49,775 bases of DNA from positions 1 through 49,775 of the forward strand of contig CAZISM010000031.1 of assembly GCA_964541895.1 (NCBI GenBank). Reading direction: 5' to 3'. A program made the translations under genes and the position numbers. Shown here piece after piece: positions 18,733 to 27,646 of the stretch; positions within the stretch are counted from its first letter, which is position 1; each line of letters opens with the position of its first letter. The stretch comes from CAZISM01 sp964541895 (GTDB lineage: Bacteria; Zhuqueibacterota; Zhuqueibacteria; Residuimicrobiales; Residuimicrobiaceae). Under the pieces are notes generated by a model. That model worked only from the letters and a program-made list of their open reading frames with translations, had not been told where the DNA came from and made no database searches.

Positions 18733-19674
18733 ATGCCTCGTTCTTTGGTTACCGGCGGCGCCGGTTTTCTTGGTTCACATCTGTGCGAATACCTGCTGGC
18801 TAAAGGCCATGACGTCATCGCCATGGACAACCTGTTGACCGGCACCATCGCCAACATCGAGCATCTGCAGTGCGAATCCTTTAAATTCATCAAACACGAT
18901 GTAACCGAATACATCTATCTCGCCGGTCCGGTGGATTATGTCTGGCATTTTGCATCACCGGCCAGTCCCCTGGACTATCTGCAGCTGCCCATTCAGACGC
19001 TCAAGGTAGGCGCCATGGGCACGCATAAGGCGCTTGGCCTGGCTCTGGGCAAAAAAGCCCGTTTTCTGCTGGCCTCGACCTCTGAGGTGTACGGCGATCC
19101 CATGTTCCATCCGCAGAAGGAAGAGTACTGGGGCAACGTCAATCCGGTGGGACCGCGCGGCGTGTATGATGAGGCCAAGCGCTTTGGCGAGGCGCTCACC
19201 ATGGCTTATCATCGCTACAACGGCGTCGACAGCAAGATCGTGCGCATCTTTAACACCTATGGGCCGCGGATGCGGCCGAACGACGGCCGCGCCATCCCCA
19301 CATTCATTCCGCAGGCGCTGCGCAACGAGCCGATCACCATTTTCGGCAACGGCATGCAGACGCGAAGCTTTTGCTATGTGGACGACCTCATCGAAGGCAT
19401 CCACCGCTTGATGATGTCGGACTATCACGAACCGGTCAACATCGGCAACCCGCAGGAGATGACCATCCGCGAGATGGCGCAAACCATCATTCAAATGACC
19501 AACAGCAAAAGCAAGCTTGTGGAAAAACCGCTGCCGGTGGACGATCCCAAGGTGCGGCAGCCGGAAATTTCGCTGGCGCAACAGCTGTTGGATTGGCAAC
19601 CGCGCGTCAGCTTGCAGCAGGGCCTGGCCAAGACCATTCCCTGGTTTAGAAAAGTGCTGAATATACCGGCATGA
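18733..19674 (+). CDS. uxs: UDP-glucuronate decarboxylase (UDP-xylose synthase)
   Basis: A 313-residue NAD-dependent extended SDR. VTGGAGFLGSHL is the Rossmann motif, then HFASPASPLDY, STSEVYGDP, the NVNPVGPRGVYDEAKRF block with catalytic Tyr145 and Lys149, and RIFNTYGPRM. These strings are characteristic of UXS, which converts UDP-glucuronate to UDP-xylose, rather than of 4-epimerases. The ATG at 18733 is chosen because AGGAG lies at 18721-18725; an ATG 17 codons earlier has no such support. The stop overlaps the glycosyltransferase start (ATGA), suggesting that the sugar made here feeds a surface polysaccharide or lipopolysaccharide. Confidence 0.9.
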   Translation: MPRSLVTGGAGFLGSHLCEYLLAKGHDVIAMDNLLTGTIANIEHLQCESFKFIKHDVTEYIYLAGPVDYVWHFASPASPLDYLQLPIQTLKVGAMGTHKALGLALGKKARFLLASTSEVYGDPMFHPQKEEYWGNVNPVGPRGVYDEAKRFGEALTMAYHRYNGVDSKIVRIFNTYGPRMRPNDGRAIPTFIPQALRNEPITIFGNGMQTRSFCYVDDLIEGIHRLMMSDYHEPVNIGNPQEMTIREMAQTIIQMTNSKSKLVEKPLPVDDPKVRQPEISLAQQLLDWQPRVSLQQGLAKTIPWFRKVLNIPA

Positions 19675-20699
19675 GTCCGGATCCCGAAAAGATCCTGGTG
19701 ATCCGGCTCAGCTCCATCGGCGATATCCTGCTGACCACACCGTTTCTGCGCATGCTGCACGCCAGGTTTCCGCACAGCCGGATCGATTATTGTATCAAGG
19801 AACGATTTCAGCCGCTGCTGGCCCTGCATCCGCACCTGCACACGTTTTTGACGTTTCCGGAATCCGGCGGGCTGGCGGCGTTGTGGCGGTTGCGGCAAAA
19901 GATCCGTCAGGAACACTATGACGTCATCCTGGATCTGCATCGCAACACGCGCAGCTGGCTGCTGCGGGATCGCCGGGCGCGAGTTACCACATTTGCGAAA
20001 TATTATCTGCGGCGCTGGCTGCTGGTCCGTTGCGGCTGGAACCTGTTCGCCACCATCGAGCCGGTATATCGCCGCTACCTGCAGGCGCTGGCGCCCTGGG
20101 GCGTGCGCGATGACGGTCTGGGTTCGGATTTTGCCCTGGCTGAGGATGAAATTATATTTGGACTTAACTATCTGGCGGCGGCAGGCGTGCACCCTGGCCA
20201 GCCCTGCTTTGCTCTCGCCGTCGGCGCCGGCTATGAAACCAAACAGTGGCCGGCCGAATATTACGGCCAACTGGCCCAGCGGCTCATCCGGAGGTTCGGT
20301 GGCCGCGTCATTCTGTTCGGCGCCGAGAAAGAGCGCGAGATCGGCGCCCGCGTGGCCCGCTTCGACAGCAGCATCATCGATGCCACCGGTTGCCTGGACA
20401 TCCGCCGGACCGCGGCGGTCATGGCGGCGGTATCTCTGGTGGTGGCCAACGACAGCGGCTTGATGCATCTTAGCGTGGCGCTGCATAAAAAGACGGTCGC
20501 TATTTTCGGCAGCACCACCCGGGAGTTGGGTTTTTTCCCGGACGCTCCCTTTAGCCGGGTGGTGGAAAATCATTCGCTGACCTGCCGGCCCTGCTCCCAT
20601 GTCGGCCGGCACCGCTGTCCTGAAAAACATTTTCGCTGCATGCGAGATATTTCCGTCGCCGAGGTGGAGGCTGTGGTCGGATCGTTGCTGGCATCGTAA
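19671..20699 (+). CDS. Glycosyltransferase family 9 (heptosyltransferase-like)
   Basis: A 342-residue GT-B enzyme. It opens with ILVIRLSSIGDILLTTP, the standard N-terminus of heptosyltransferases such as RfaF/WaaC, continues with YDVILDLHRNTRS and has the C-terminal donor site with VVANDSGLMHLSVAL and VAIFGSTTRELG. The ending CRPCSHVGRHRCPEKHFRCM is the cysteine-rich tail common in this family. It probably adds heptose or a related sugar to lipopolysaccharide core in the cytoplasm. It overlaps the UXS gene by four bases. Confidence 0.88.
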   Translation: MSPDPEKILVIRLSSIGDILLTTPFLRMLHARFPHSRIDYCIKERFQPLLALHPHLHTFLTFPESGGLAALWRLRQKIRQEHYDVILDLHRNTRSWLLRDRRARVTTFAKYYLRRWLLVRCGWNLFATIEPVYRRYLQALAPWGVRDDGLGSDFALAEDEIIFGLNYLAAAGVHPGQPCFALAVGAGYETKQWPAEYYGQLAQRLIRRFGGRVILFGAEKEREIGARVARFDSSIIDATGCLDIRRTAAVMAAVSLVVANDSGLMHLSVALHKKTVAIFGSTTRELGFFPDAPFSRVVENHSLTCRPCSHVGRHRCPEKHFRCMRDISVAEVEAVVGSLLAS

Positions 20700-20796
20700 A
20701 AGGATAAGGCCGGCACGATGCAGGGTAATTGGAGCACTGGTTTGATCCGCCGTGAGTGATCCCCGCAGGGACACCGCTGCAAACAGGAGGTACGTT

Positions 20797-21150
20797 TTGG
20801 AGAGCAAAGCACTAGCCGAACGGATAAGCCAGCTGATGCTGGACAAGAAGGCGGCAGGGATCGTGATCATGGATCTGCGCGAGCTGGCTTCGTTTACGGA
20901 TTATTTTGTCATCGCTTCCGTCGACACCGATGTTCAGGCCAGAGCCGTTATGGATCACCTGGAAGAGCAGCTGCTGGCGCAGGAGGGTGTCAAACCCTGG
21001 CATGTGGAAGGCGGCACCGGCTCCAGCTGGGTGCTGCTGGATTTTGTCGATGTGGTGGTGCACCTGTTCCGGCCGGACGCGCGTGCGTTTTATGCGCTGG
21101 AAAAATTGTGGGGTGATGCTGACATGGTGGAAATTGTGGATGAGGCCTGA
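20797..21150 (+). CDS. rsfS: Ribosome silencing factor RsfS
   Basis: A 117-residue protein of the RsfS/Iojap family, which binds ribosomal protein L14 and blocks subunit joining when nutrients run low. Motifs: AAGIVIMDLRELASFTDYFVI, SVDTDVQARAV, GSSWVLLDFVDVVVHLF and ARAFYALEKLWGDA. The TTG at 20797 is taken as start because AGGAGG (20785-20790) is exactly six bases upstream; an ATG 15 codons earlier would bury this site. It stands 66 bases before argS. Confidence 0.92.
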   Translation: MESKALAERISQLMLDKKAAGIVIMDLRELASFTDYFVIASVDTDVQARAVMDHLEEQLLAQEGVKPWHVEGGTGSSWVLLDFVDVVVHLFRPDARAFYALEKLWGDADMVEIVDEA

Positions 21151-21216
21151 GCGGCTGAGGTCGGCAGAACGGATTGTGAAACGGACCATAAAGGTTACAC
21201 CGCTAGAGAGGAAGAG

Positions 21217-22869
21217 ATGAATCCGCAGGAATATATTAAAGAACAGCTCCGCTCCGTCCTGGCCGAGATGTCGATTGCGATCACGGACGTAAAGCAGCTG
21301 AACCTGGAGCGGCCGAAGCAAGAGTCGTTTGGTGATGTCGCCTCGCCCATTGCCATGAATCTGGCCAAAGAGTTGAAAACCGCACCGCGCAAGCTGGCCG
21401 AGCAGATTCACAGCCGGCTGCGACCTGATCCGAATTACGTCAGCAAAGTAGAGTTGGCCGGTCCCGGATTTTTGAATTTTTATCTGGCCAAACCCTGCCT
21501 GCAGCAGGCGGTGACCGACATACTCGGCGAAGGGGCGGACTATGGCCGCAGCAGCTGGGGCATGGGCAAAAAAGTGCAGCTGGAATTTGTCAGCGCCAAC
21601 CCGACCGGCCCTTTGAACATTGTTTCGGCCCGGGCGGCCGCCATCGGCGATGTCCTGGCCAACTGTTTCAACCTGAGCGGATTTCATGCCGCCCGAGAAT
21701 TTTATGTGAACGACGCCGGCCGGCAGGTTCGGCTGCTGGGCCAGTCGCTCAGCGCCCGCTATCTCACCGAACTGGGCCGCGAGCAGGCCATACCCGAAGA
21801 CGGCTATCACGGTTTATACCTGGTGGAGCTGGCGAAAAAAATCGTCGCCGATGAAGGCGACCGTTATCTGGACATGGAGCCGGCTGAACGGGATGAACGG
21901 ATGAGCCGGTTGGCTCTCGATCACATGCTGCAGCGCCAAAAGGCCAGCCTGGAAAAGTACGGCGTGCGCTATGACCTCTGGTTTCATGAAAGCGCCCTGC
22001 GCAGCCGCCAGGCGCAGGGGCCGGTGCTGGCAAAAATGGCTCGGGAAGGATTGAGCTATGAACAGGAGGGAGCGCTCTGGTTCCGCTCCAGTCAATTCGG
22101 CGATGAAAAGGATCGCGTGCTGGTGACCAGCGCCGGCGAGCCGACCTATTTCCTGATCGATATCTCTTATCATCAGGACAAGTACGAACGCGGCTTCGAG
22201 CAGGTCATCGATTTTTGGGGACCGGATCATCACGGCTATATCGATCGCATGCGCGCCGCCCTGATCGCGCTTGGCCATGAGGCATCCAGCTTCCAGGTCA
22301 GCATCATCCAGCAGGTCAACCTGCTCCGCGACGGCCAGCCGGTGAAAATGTCCAAACGCGCCGGCGAAATCATCGAAATGGATGAGCTGGTGGATGAAGT
22401 GGGCGTGGATGCGGCGCGATTCTTTTTTGTCGATCGCCGGATCTCGCAGCCGCTCGATTTCGACATCGAACTCGCCAAAAAACAGTCGGACGAGAATCCC
22501 GTATTTTACGTGCAATACGCCCACGCCCGCATCTGCAATATTCTGCGTTATGCGCAGGAACAGGGCATCCCGATTCCGCCCGCAGCGGACACGGCCCGTC
22601 TGGAGAGCGAATTCGAGCTGCAGCTGATTAAAAAGCTCATCGAGTTTCCCGACGTATTGTCGCGCGCCGCCCAATATCTGGAACCGCATCGAATTCCGGA
22701 TTATCTGCAGGAACTGGCCACGATTTTTCACCGCTTTTATCATGAAAATCGCGTCGTCAGCGAGGATCGGGAACTCACCCTGGCCCGCCTGATGCTGTGC
22801 CGGGCGTCGCGGCAGGTTTTTGCCAACGGCTTGCGCGTGCTGGGTATTTCGGCGCCGGAGAACATGTAG
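21217..22869 (+). CDS. argS: Arginyl-tRNA synthetase
   Basis: A 550-residue class I aminoacyl-tRNA synthetase charging tRNA-Arg. It has the N-terminal Add-1 domain (ESFGDVASPIAMNLAK), the HIGH-equivalent region SANPTGPLNI at about 126-135, FWGPDHHGYIDRM, KMSKRAG at about 377 and a C-terminal DALR anticodon-binding domain ending FANGLRVLGISAPE. Many ArgS lack the usual second-lysine spacing of KMSKS; here the sequence is KMSKRAG. GAGGAAG precedes ATG 21217. Housekeeping gene, expected single copy. Confidence 0.96.
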   Translation: MNPQEYIKEQLRSVLAEMSIAITDVKQLNLERPKQESFGDVASPIAMNLAKELKTAPRKLAEQIHSRLRPDPNYVSKVELAGPGFLNFYLAKPCLQQAVTDILGEGADYGRSSWGMGKKVQLEFVSANPTGPLNIVSARAAAIGDVLANCFNLSGFHAAREFYVNDAGRQVRLLGQSLSARYLTELGREQAIPEDGYHGLYLVELAKKIVADEGDRYLDMEPAERDERMSRLALDHMLQRQKASLEKYGVRYDLWFHESALRSRQAQGPVLAKMAREGLSYEQEGALWFRSSQFGDEKDRVLVTSAGEPTYFLIDISYHQDKYERGFEQVIDFWGPDHHGYIDRMRAALIALGHEASSFQVSIIQQVNLLRDGQPVKMSKRAGEIIEMDELVDEVGVDAARFFFVDRRISQPLDFDIELAKKQSDENPVFYVQYAHARICNILRYAQEQGIPIPPAADTARLESEFELQLIKKLIEFPDVLSRAAQYLEPHRIPDYLQELATIFHRFYHENRVVSEDRELTLARLMLCRASRQVFANGLRVLGISAPENM

Positions 22870-23030
22870 TTCGAATACGGGCGCTGAGGCCGGAATGGCC
22901 TGCTGCCCATGGCTGAGAGAGGTTGAATCCTGACGGAAGTGATGGCCGCCGCCGATGCGCCTCCGCAACAGCCGCACGGTGAGCAGGCATCGCTCTGCCC
23001 GGCAAAAAGATATTCATAAAGGAGAAACAC

Positions 23031-23936
23031 ATGAGCGTACTAGTGGTTGGTTCCGTGGCTTATGACTCTGTAATCACTCCCCATGCACAGGCCGATGAGG
23101 TGTTGGGCGGTTCGGCAACTTTTTTTGCCACAGCCGCGAGCCATTTTTCACCGGTGCAGCTGGTGGCGGTGGTCGGCGATGATTTCCGCCATGACGAGAT
23201 TGATTTTTTGCGCAGCCGCAACGTCAGTTTGGACGGGCTGCAGACCGTGGCCGGCAAGACCTTTCGCTGGAAAGGCCGCTATCTGGATAACATGAACGAC
23301 CGTGAAACCATTTATACCCATCTAAATGTCTTTGAAACGTTTTCGCCGCAGCTGCCCGAATCCTACCGGCAGAGTCCGTTTGTGTTTCTGGCCAACATCG
23401 GCCCCGAGCTGCAGTATAACGTCATGCAGCAGGTGAAAAAACCGGTGTTCGTCGCCATGGATACGATGAACTTTTGGATCTCGGGGGCATTGGATTCCCT
23501 GCGCAAGATTCTCGGCCTGGTGGACGGCCTCATCATCAATGACGCCGAAGTCAAGGAGCTTTCCGGCGAGTCCAATATATTTCTCGGCGCCCGCAAGATA
23601 CAGGCCATGGGCCCCTCCACCCTGGTCATCAAAAAGGGTGAACACGGCGCCCTGCTGGTTTATGGCGATTCTTACTTTTACTGTCCGGCCTATCCGGTGA
23701 CCGAACTGTTCGATCCCACCGGCGCCGGCGACACCTTTGCCGGCGGCTTTATGGGCTATCTGGCCAAAACCGGACAGGTGACCGAGAATACGTTGCGGCG
23801 AGCCGTCGTCTACGGCAGCGCCCTGGCCTCTTATTGTGTGGAGGGGTTCGGTATTTCGGTTACCAAAACACTGACCCAGGCTGATATCGAAAAACGGGTT
23901 CAGGCCATCATCAACATGGTACGCATTCCCGAGTGA
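23031..23936 (+). CDS. PfkB-family carbohydrate/nucleoside kinase
   Basis: A 301-residue ribokinase-like sugar or nucleoside kinase. GGSATFFATAASHF is the N-terminal sugar-binding GG region, LIINDAEVKELSGE the middle motif and DPTGAGDTFAGGFMGYLA (Asp228 onwards) the anion hole with catalytic Asp234. AAGGAG precedes ATG 23031. The acceptor is not identifiable; adenosine kinase-like and sugar kinase-like relatives share these motifs. About 160 bases separate it from argS, and it is followed by the ATPase gene after 34 bases. Confidence 0.9.
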   Translation: MSVLVVGSVAYDSVITPHAQADEVLGGSATFFATAASHFSPVQLVAVVGDDFRHDEIDFLRSRNVSLDGLQTVAGKTFRWKGRYLDNMNDRETIYTHLNVFETFSPQLPESYRQSPFVFLANIGPELQYNVMQQVKKPVFVAMDTMNFWISGALDSLRKILGLVDGLIINDAEVKELSGESNIFLGARKIQAMGPSTLVIKKGEHGALLVYGDSYFYCPAYPVTELFDPTGAGDTFAGGFMGYLAKTGQVTENTLRRAVVYGSALASYCVEGFGISVTKTLTQADIEKRVQAIINMVRIPE

Positions 23937-23970
23937 GCGGCTGTTTGTTGCCGGCCTTGCAGCAGGTTCT

Positions 23971-24759
23971 ATGATTTCCATACACGATATTACATTTGAG
24001 TATGTGACCGAATCGCGACAGCGTCGCCGCGTGCTGGATGGCATCTCGCTGGAGATTCCAGACGGGCAATGGGTCGCCGTGCTCGGCGCCAACGGCAGCG
24101 GCAAGAGCACGCTGGCTCGCTGCCTGAACGGCTTGCTCATCCCTGCCAGGGGCGACATCACTGTGGACGGACTGAACACGGCCAACGCGCAGACGCTGGC
24201 GGCGCTGCGGCGGCACGTCGGCATGCTGTTTCAGAACCCGGATAACCAGATCGTCTCAGCCACCGTGGAGCGGGAAATCGCCTTTGGCCTGGAAAATATG
24301 GGCATGGCCCAGGAGGCGATGCATCGCCGGGTGGAGGAGATGCTGCAGCGATTTCGCCTGCAGCCGCTCAGGCGCAAATCACCGCACTATTTGTCCGGGG
24401 GAGAAAAACAGCGGCTGGCCCTGGCCGCCGTGCTGGCCGTGCAACCGCAGATTCTGGTGCTGGATGAGCCCACCTCGCTGCTGGACCCGCAAAGCCGCGA
24501 GGAGATGATGCAGCTGTTCAAGGAATGGCACGATGAAACATCGGCGCCGGCGCGCACCACGGTGCTCATCACCCAGTTTCCGGAAGAGGCGTTGGCGGCT
24601 GATCGGGTGCTCGTGCTTTCTCATGGCCGGGTGGTTATGGACGATCGACCGCCGCTCATTCTCGCCCGTACCGAAGAACTGAACCAGATCGGTCTGGATG
24701 CACCGGTCTCGATCAAGGTGCAGCAGTGGTGGCAACGCCGGCAGCAACGTACGTCTTGA
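23971..24759 (+). CDS. ECF/CbiO-type ABC transporter ATPase
   Basis: A 262-residue ABC ATPase. Walker A GANGSGKST (39-47), the Q-loop FQNPDNQIVSATV, signature YLSGGEKQRLALA and Walker B ILVLDEPTSLLD. The FQNPDNQ Q-loop and overall length match EcfA/CbiO subunits of energy-coupling factor transporters for vitamins and metals. An ECF transporter normally needs two ATPases, a T component and an S component, but none is adjacent, so it works with partners elsewhere or as an orphan. The stop codon overlaps the -35 box of the promoter at 24756. Confidence 0.85.
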   Translation: MISIHDITFEYVTESRQRRRVLDGISLEIPDGQWVAVLGANGSGKSTLARCLNGLLIPARGDITVDGLNTANAQTLAALRRHVGMLFQNPDNQIVSATVEREIAFGLENMGMAQEAMHRRVEEMLQRFRLQPLRRKSPHYLSGGEKQRLALAAVLAVQPQILVLDEPTSLLDPQSREEMMQLFKEWHDETSAPARTTVLITQFPEEALAADRVLVLSHGRVVMDDRPPLILARTEELNQIGLDAPVSIKVQQWWQRRQQRTS

Positions 24760-24784
24760 CCTTTACATGAAATTGAGCTATATT
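24756..24784 (+). promoter_or_regulatory. Sigma-70 promoter upstream of the hybrid kinase
   Basis: TTGACC (24756-24761), exactly 17 bases, TATATT (24779-24784): five of six matches in each box. It overlaps the stop codon of the ATPase gene. The leader to the kinase start at 25028 would be about 235 bases, long enough to hold regulation, but I see no known riboswitch in it. Confidence 0.55.
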
Positions 24785-24891
24785 GTTTTTATGCTGCCCT
24801 TTGCATTCGCCCCTTGCGTTGCCGGTCATTGTTAACCTTGCCATGGTGTTGAGCGCCGAATCAATCGCGACACACTCGCCGTTTGACCCCG

Positions 24892-24918
24892 TTGAGAAAT
24901 TTTGTGCAGGGCTATAAT
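24892..24918 (+). promoter_or_regulatory. Second possible promoter for the hybrid kinase
   Basis: A perfect TATAAT at 24913-24918 follows TTGAGA (24892-24897) with a short 15-base spacer. The -10 is ideal but the spacing is poor, so it may be weak or need an activator. It lies 109 bases before the kinase start. Confidence 0.35.
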
Positions 24919-25027
24919 CGACCGATGCAGATGAACCTAAACAAGGATGTGAGGCCGCAGGCTGCGTTGCCACGCTTCAGCAGACGAGCCTGCCAGGCCG
25001 GCGCCAGCGACCTGACCGGATGGTTCC

Positions 25028-27589
25028 ATGAAATCCCCTGAATCCACACTGCTCGATTTCATCTCTTCCCCTATCCTGCAGTACGTTCAAAACAGTTATG
25101 CACAAAAGCATCAGATCGCCATGGTGTTCCTGGATCGCCATGGCAAAGCGGTCACGCCGGTCACGCTGCCGGAATGGCTGCAAAAGGCGGATCAGCCGCT
25201 GCAGATTTTTGTCGATTCACAGTTGCGCGCCGTGCCGGATCCGGTGCAGAGGGGATTGAGCGAAGGGCGTGTGGCCTATGACAGCTATTTTCAGGGATTA
25301 TGGTACCGGGTGCTGATGCCGCTGGCCTTTAACCGGGAATACCTTGGCACCTGCCAGTTTGGCTTCAGCATCGACACCAGCACCTCGGCATGGCGCGCCC
25401 ATGCGCTCGCCTTTCAGGATTTTATGTATGAATCCAACAGCCACCTCTATTTTCTCGATCAAAAGCTTCAGCCCCCCGGCAAGTCCCTGCTGCTGCTGAC
25501 CGCCGGCCTGCAATCGCAATTGCAGCGGCTCCTTGACGCCGGCTGGCAACGCCGGCACGCGCGAACGGCGGTCATGGCGGAGCAACGGCAAAACCGGAAT
25601 GCGGAAGGAAACGGTGCCACAAGCGGATTGATCACCACGCGCAGTTTTGATATCATCGAAGCGGATAGCAGTGTGGTTTTGCTCCTGCAGTATGATCAGG
25701 CCGACGAAATGGTGGGGCTCAACTTTTTTAATCATCTCGTGTTTCAGAAAAACAAGGGCGTCGAACTGCTCGAGTTCATCGAGCAGGAGATCCCGGTGGC
25801 GCAGTATGACCTGGCGTTGGCCCGCAAGGACGGGACACCGTGCCGGGTTTCGCTGTCGGTTCTGCCGCAAAAAAGCTTTCATGACGAACCGGTGGGATAT
25901 CAGTTCGTCTTTGCTACTCAAAAGGATGGACCGGTTGCGCCGCCGCCGACGAAAAAAGTAGAAACGGGTCCTGCCGGCAAACCGCCGGCGCCTGATTCTG
26001 ACACGGTCCGCAACCGGTTGGCTGATCTGTACACGCGCATGGCGCAACAAGCTTCCCCAGGCGATCCCCTGCTACAGCAGGTCGCCCAGCCGCTCTTTGT
26101 GCTGGATCACCACAACCGGGTGCTGTTGTGGAATCAAGCCATGGAAACCTTGCTGCACATTCCCGCCGCCGCCATACTGCAAAACCGGTTCGATCAGCTG
26201 CTGCTGGACTCGTCGCGGACGCTGTGGTATGGCTGGATTTCCGAATTGCGTCTGGATCCGGCCGGCGAAGAATTCAAACCGGAAGAGCCGCTCGGCATGG
26301 TGGACAACCGCGGCCGCGTCGTGCAGAGCCATGTGCAGTTGTACAAGGATGCGGTTCAGGGCCATGAACTGATCGCCGTTCTCTTCACCGATCCGGTTCT
26401 GGTCTCGGAGTTCAGCGCCACGGCCGAAGCAAAGCCGCCATCGGCCCAGGAGTATTTTGTGCGCAGCCTTTCTGATGCGCCGGTCTATCGGCCTGGCACG
26501 CAGGTACAGGAACTCCGCACCCTGGTGGCCACCCTGACGCGCCAGATCGAGGGCTCGCTGGAGAACGTCTCCTCGCCGGTCGAATCGCTGCTCTGGTCGG
26601 AGCCGAGCGGCAAAAAGTTCCGCACCTCTGTCAGCCGGTTTCATCACGACCTGGAGAACACGATGATGATGATCCGGCGATTGCAGTATTTTGCCCAGAT
26701 TTTTGATTATCGTCCGCAGCTGGTGCCGCTGCATCGTCTGATCCGTCAGGCCGTCGGCTTGCAGACCCGATTGTTCGCCAATCCGGTGCAGCTTTATCTG
26801 GATCTGAGCCCTGAGGTCGGATTGATCATGGGCGATGTTTCGTTGCTGCAGCAGGCCATCGATTTTATCTGTCAGAACGCCCTGGAGGCGTTGCAGGTGC
26901 GCGGCGATACCCTGCTGGTGCGCACACGGCCCTCTACCATGCCGGAAACGGGCAGCGCCGCGATCCTGATCGAAGTGCTGGACAACGGTCCCGGCGTGGC
27001 CGAAGAGATCCTGCCGCAGCTGTACCATCCCTTTGTCACCAGCAAAACCGGCGGGCGTGGTTATGGCCTGGGCCTGGCCGCGGCCAGCGGCATCGTGCAG
27101 CGCCATGAGGGCGTCATTCAGCTGGCGAGCAAAAGCGGCCTGGGCACGGCGGTGCAGATTTTTTTGCCGGTTCCGGTGATGAACAAGGTGGCGGCGGAGA
27201 TGGAAGCGGCGGAGGAGCCGGCGGCGGAGGGCGTGCAACAGATCTTGCTGGTGGATGACGAACCGTTCCTGCTGCTGATCATGAAGACGGCTCTGGAGCA
27301 GGCCGGCTACAAGGTCCACGACGCGGGTACGGTGCCGGAAGCGCTGGCGCTGTTCAAAAAAGAAAAAACAAAAATCAAATGTGCGGTGATCGATATCCAG
27401 TTGCTGGACTGGTCAGGAACCGACCTGGCGAAACAGATCCTGCAGCTGAAGCCGATACCGATCATCATGACCAGCGGTTTGCAGGCGGACAGCCAGGCCA
27501 TGGCCGTTATCCAGGCGAGTCACGGCCGCTTTATTCGCAAACCGTTCGGCGTCAGCAAATTGCTGGAGATATGCAAGTCTGTGATGTAA
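25028..27589 (+). CDS. Hybrid sensor kinase with PocR-like N-terminus and C-terminal receiver
   Basis: An 853-residue cytoplasmic protein. Residues about 5-175 resemble the PocR ligand-binding domain (LLDFISSPILQYVQNSYAQ, then MVFLDRHGKAVTP). PAS-like regions follow at about 195-300 and 345-450 (VLDHHNRVLLWNQAME). The kinase core (about 520-720) has a divergent H-box, SRFHHDLENTMMMIRRL, then QNALEAL, EVLDNGPGV and GRGYGLGLAAASGIV. A receiver at about 735-853 has ILLVDDEPFL, Asp789 in AVIDIQLLDWSG and Lys in FIRKPFG. No output domain is attached. The partner is not in the neighbourhood. Confidence 0.85.
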   Translation: MKSPESTLLDFISSPILQYVQNSYAQKHQIAMVFLDRHGKAVTPVTLPEWLQKADQPLQIFVDSQLRAVPDPVQRGLSEGRVAYDSYFQGLWYRVLMPLAFNREYLGTCQFGFSIDTSTSAWRAHALAFQDFMYESNSHLYFLDQKLQPPGKSLLLLTAGLQSQLQRLLDAGWQRRHARTAVMAEQRQNRNAEGNGATSGLITTRSFDIIEADSSVVLLLQYDQADEMVGLNFFNHLVFQKNKGVELLEFIEQEIPVAQYDLALARKDGTPCRVSLSVLPQKSFHDEPVGYQFVFATQKDGPVAPPPTKKVETGPAGKPPAPDSDTVRNRLADLYTRMAQQASPGDPLLQQVAQPLFVLDHHNRVLLWNQAMETLLHIPAAAILQNRFDQLLLDSSRTLWYGWISELRLDPAGEEFKPEEPLGMVDNRGRVVQSHVQLYKDAVQGHELIAVLFTDPVLVSEFSATAEAKPPSAQEYFVRSLSDAPVYRPGTQVQELRTLVATLTRQIEGSLENVSSPVESLLWSEPSGKKFRTSVSRFHHDLENTMMMIRRLQYFAQIFDYRPQLVPLHRLIRQAVGLQTRLFANPVQLYLDLSPEVGLIMGDVSLLQQAIDFICQNALEALQVRGDTLLVRTRPSTMPETGSAAILIEVLDNGPGVAEEILPQLYHPFVTSKTGGRGYGLGLAAASGIVQRHEGVIQLASKSGLGTAVQIFLPVPVMNKVAAEMEAAEEPAAEGVQQILLVDDEPFLLLIMKTALEQAGYKVHDAGTVPEALALFKKEKTKIKCAVIDIQLLDWSGTDLAKQILQLKPIPIIMTSGLQADSQAMAVIQASHGRFIRKPFGVSKLLEICKSVM

Positions 27590-27646
27590 CCCGATCTGTT
27601 TTATGATGCGTCGATAACTGTTCCACTTTTTTTGAGGAGGTCATGC

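Noticed and set aside
19491..20870. A 459-codon minus-strand open frame
   Set aside because: It lies antisense to the UXS, GT9 and RsfS genes, each with clear motifs and ribosome sites. High GC content creates such frames.
21814..22977. A 387-codon minus-strand open frame
   Set aside because: Antisense to argS, which has the complete set of synthetase motifs.
22870..23030. CTGAGA in the spacer before the PfkB gene as a TPP riboswitch
   Set aside because: The other conserved THI-box elements are missing, and the kinase has no thiamine link.
26072..27319. A 415-codon minus-strand open frame
   Set aside because: Antisense to the hybrid kinase and made of Gln/Arg/His-rich sequence typical of an opposite strand.
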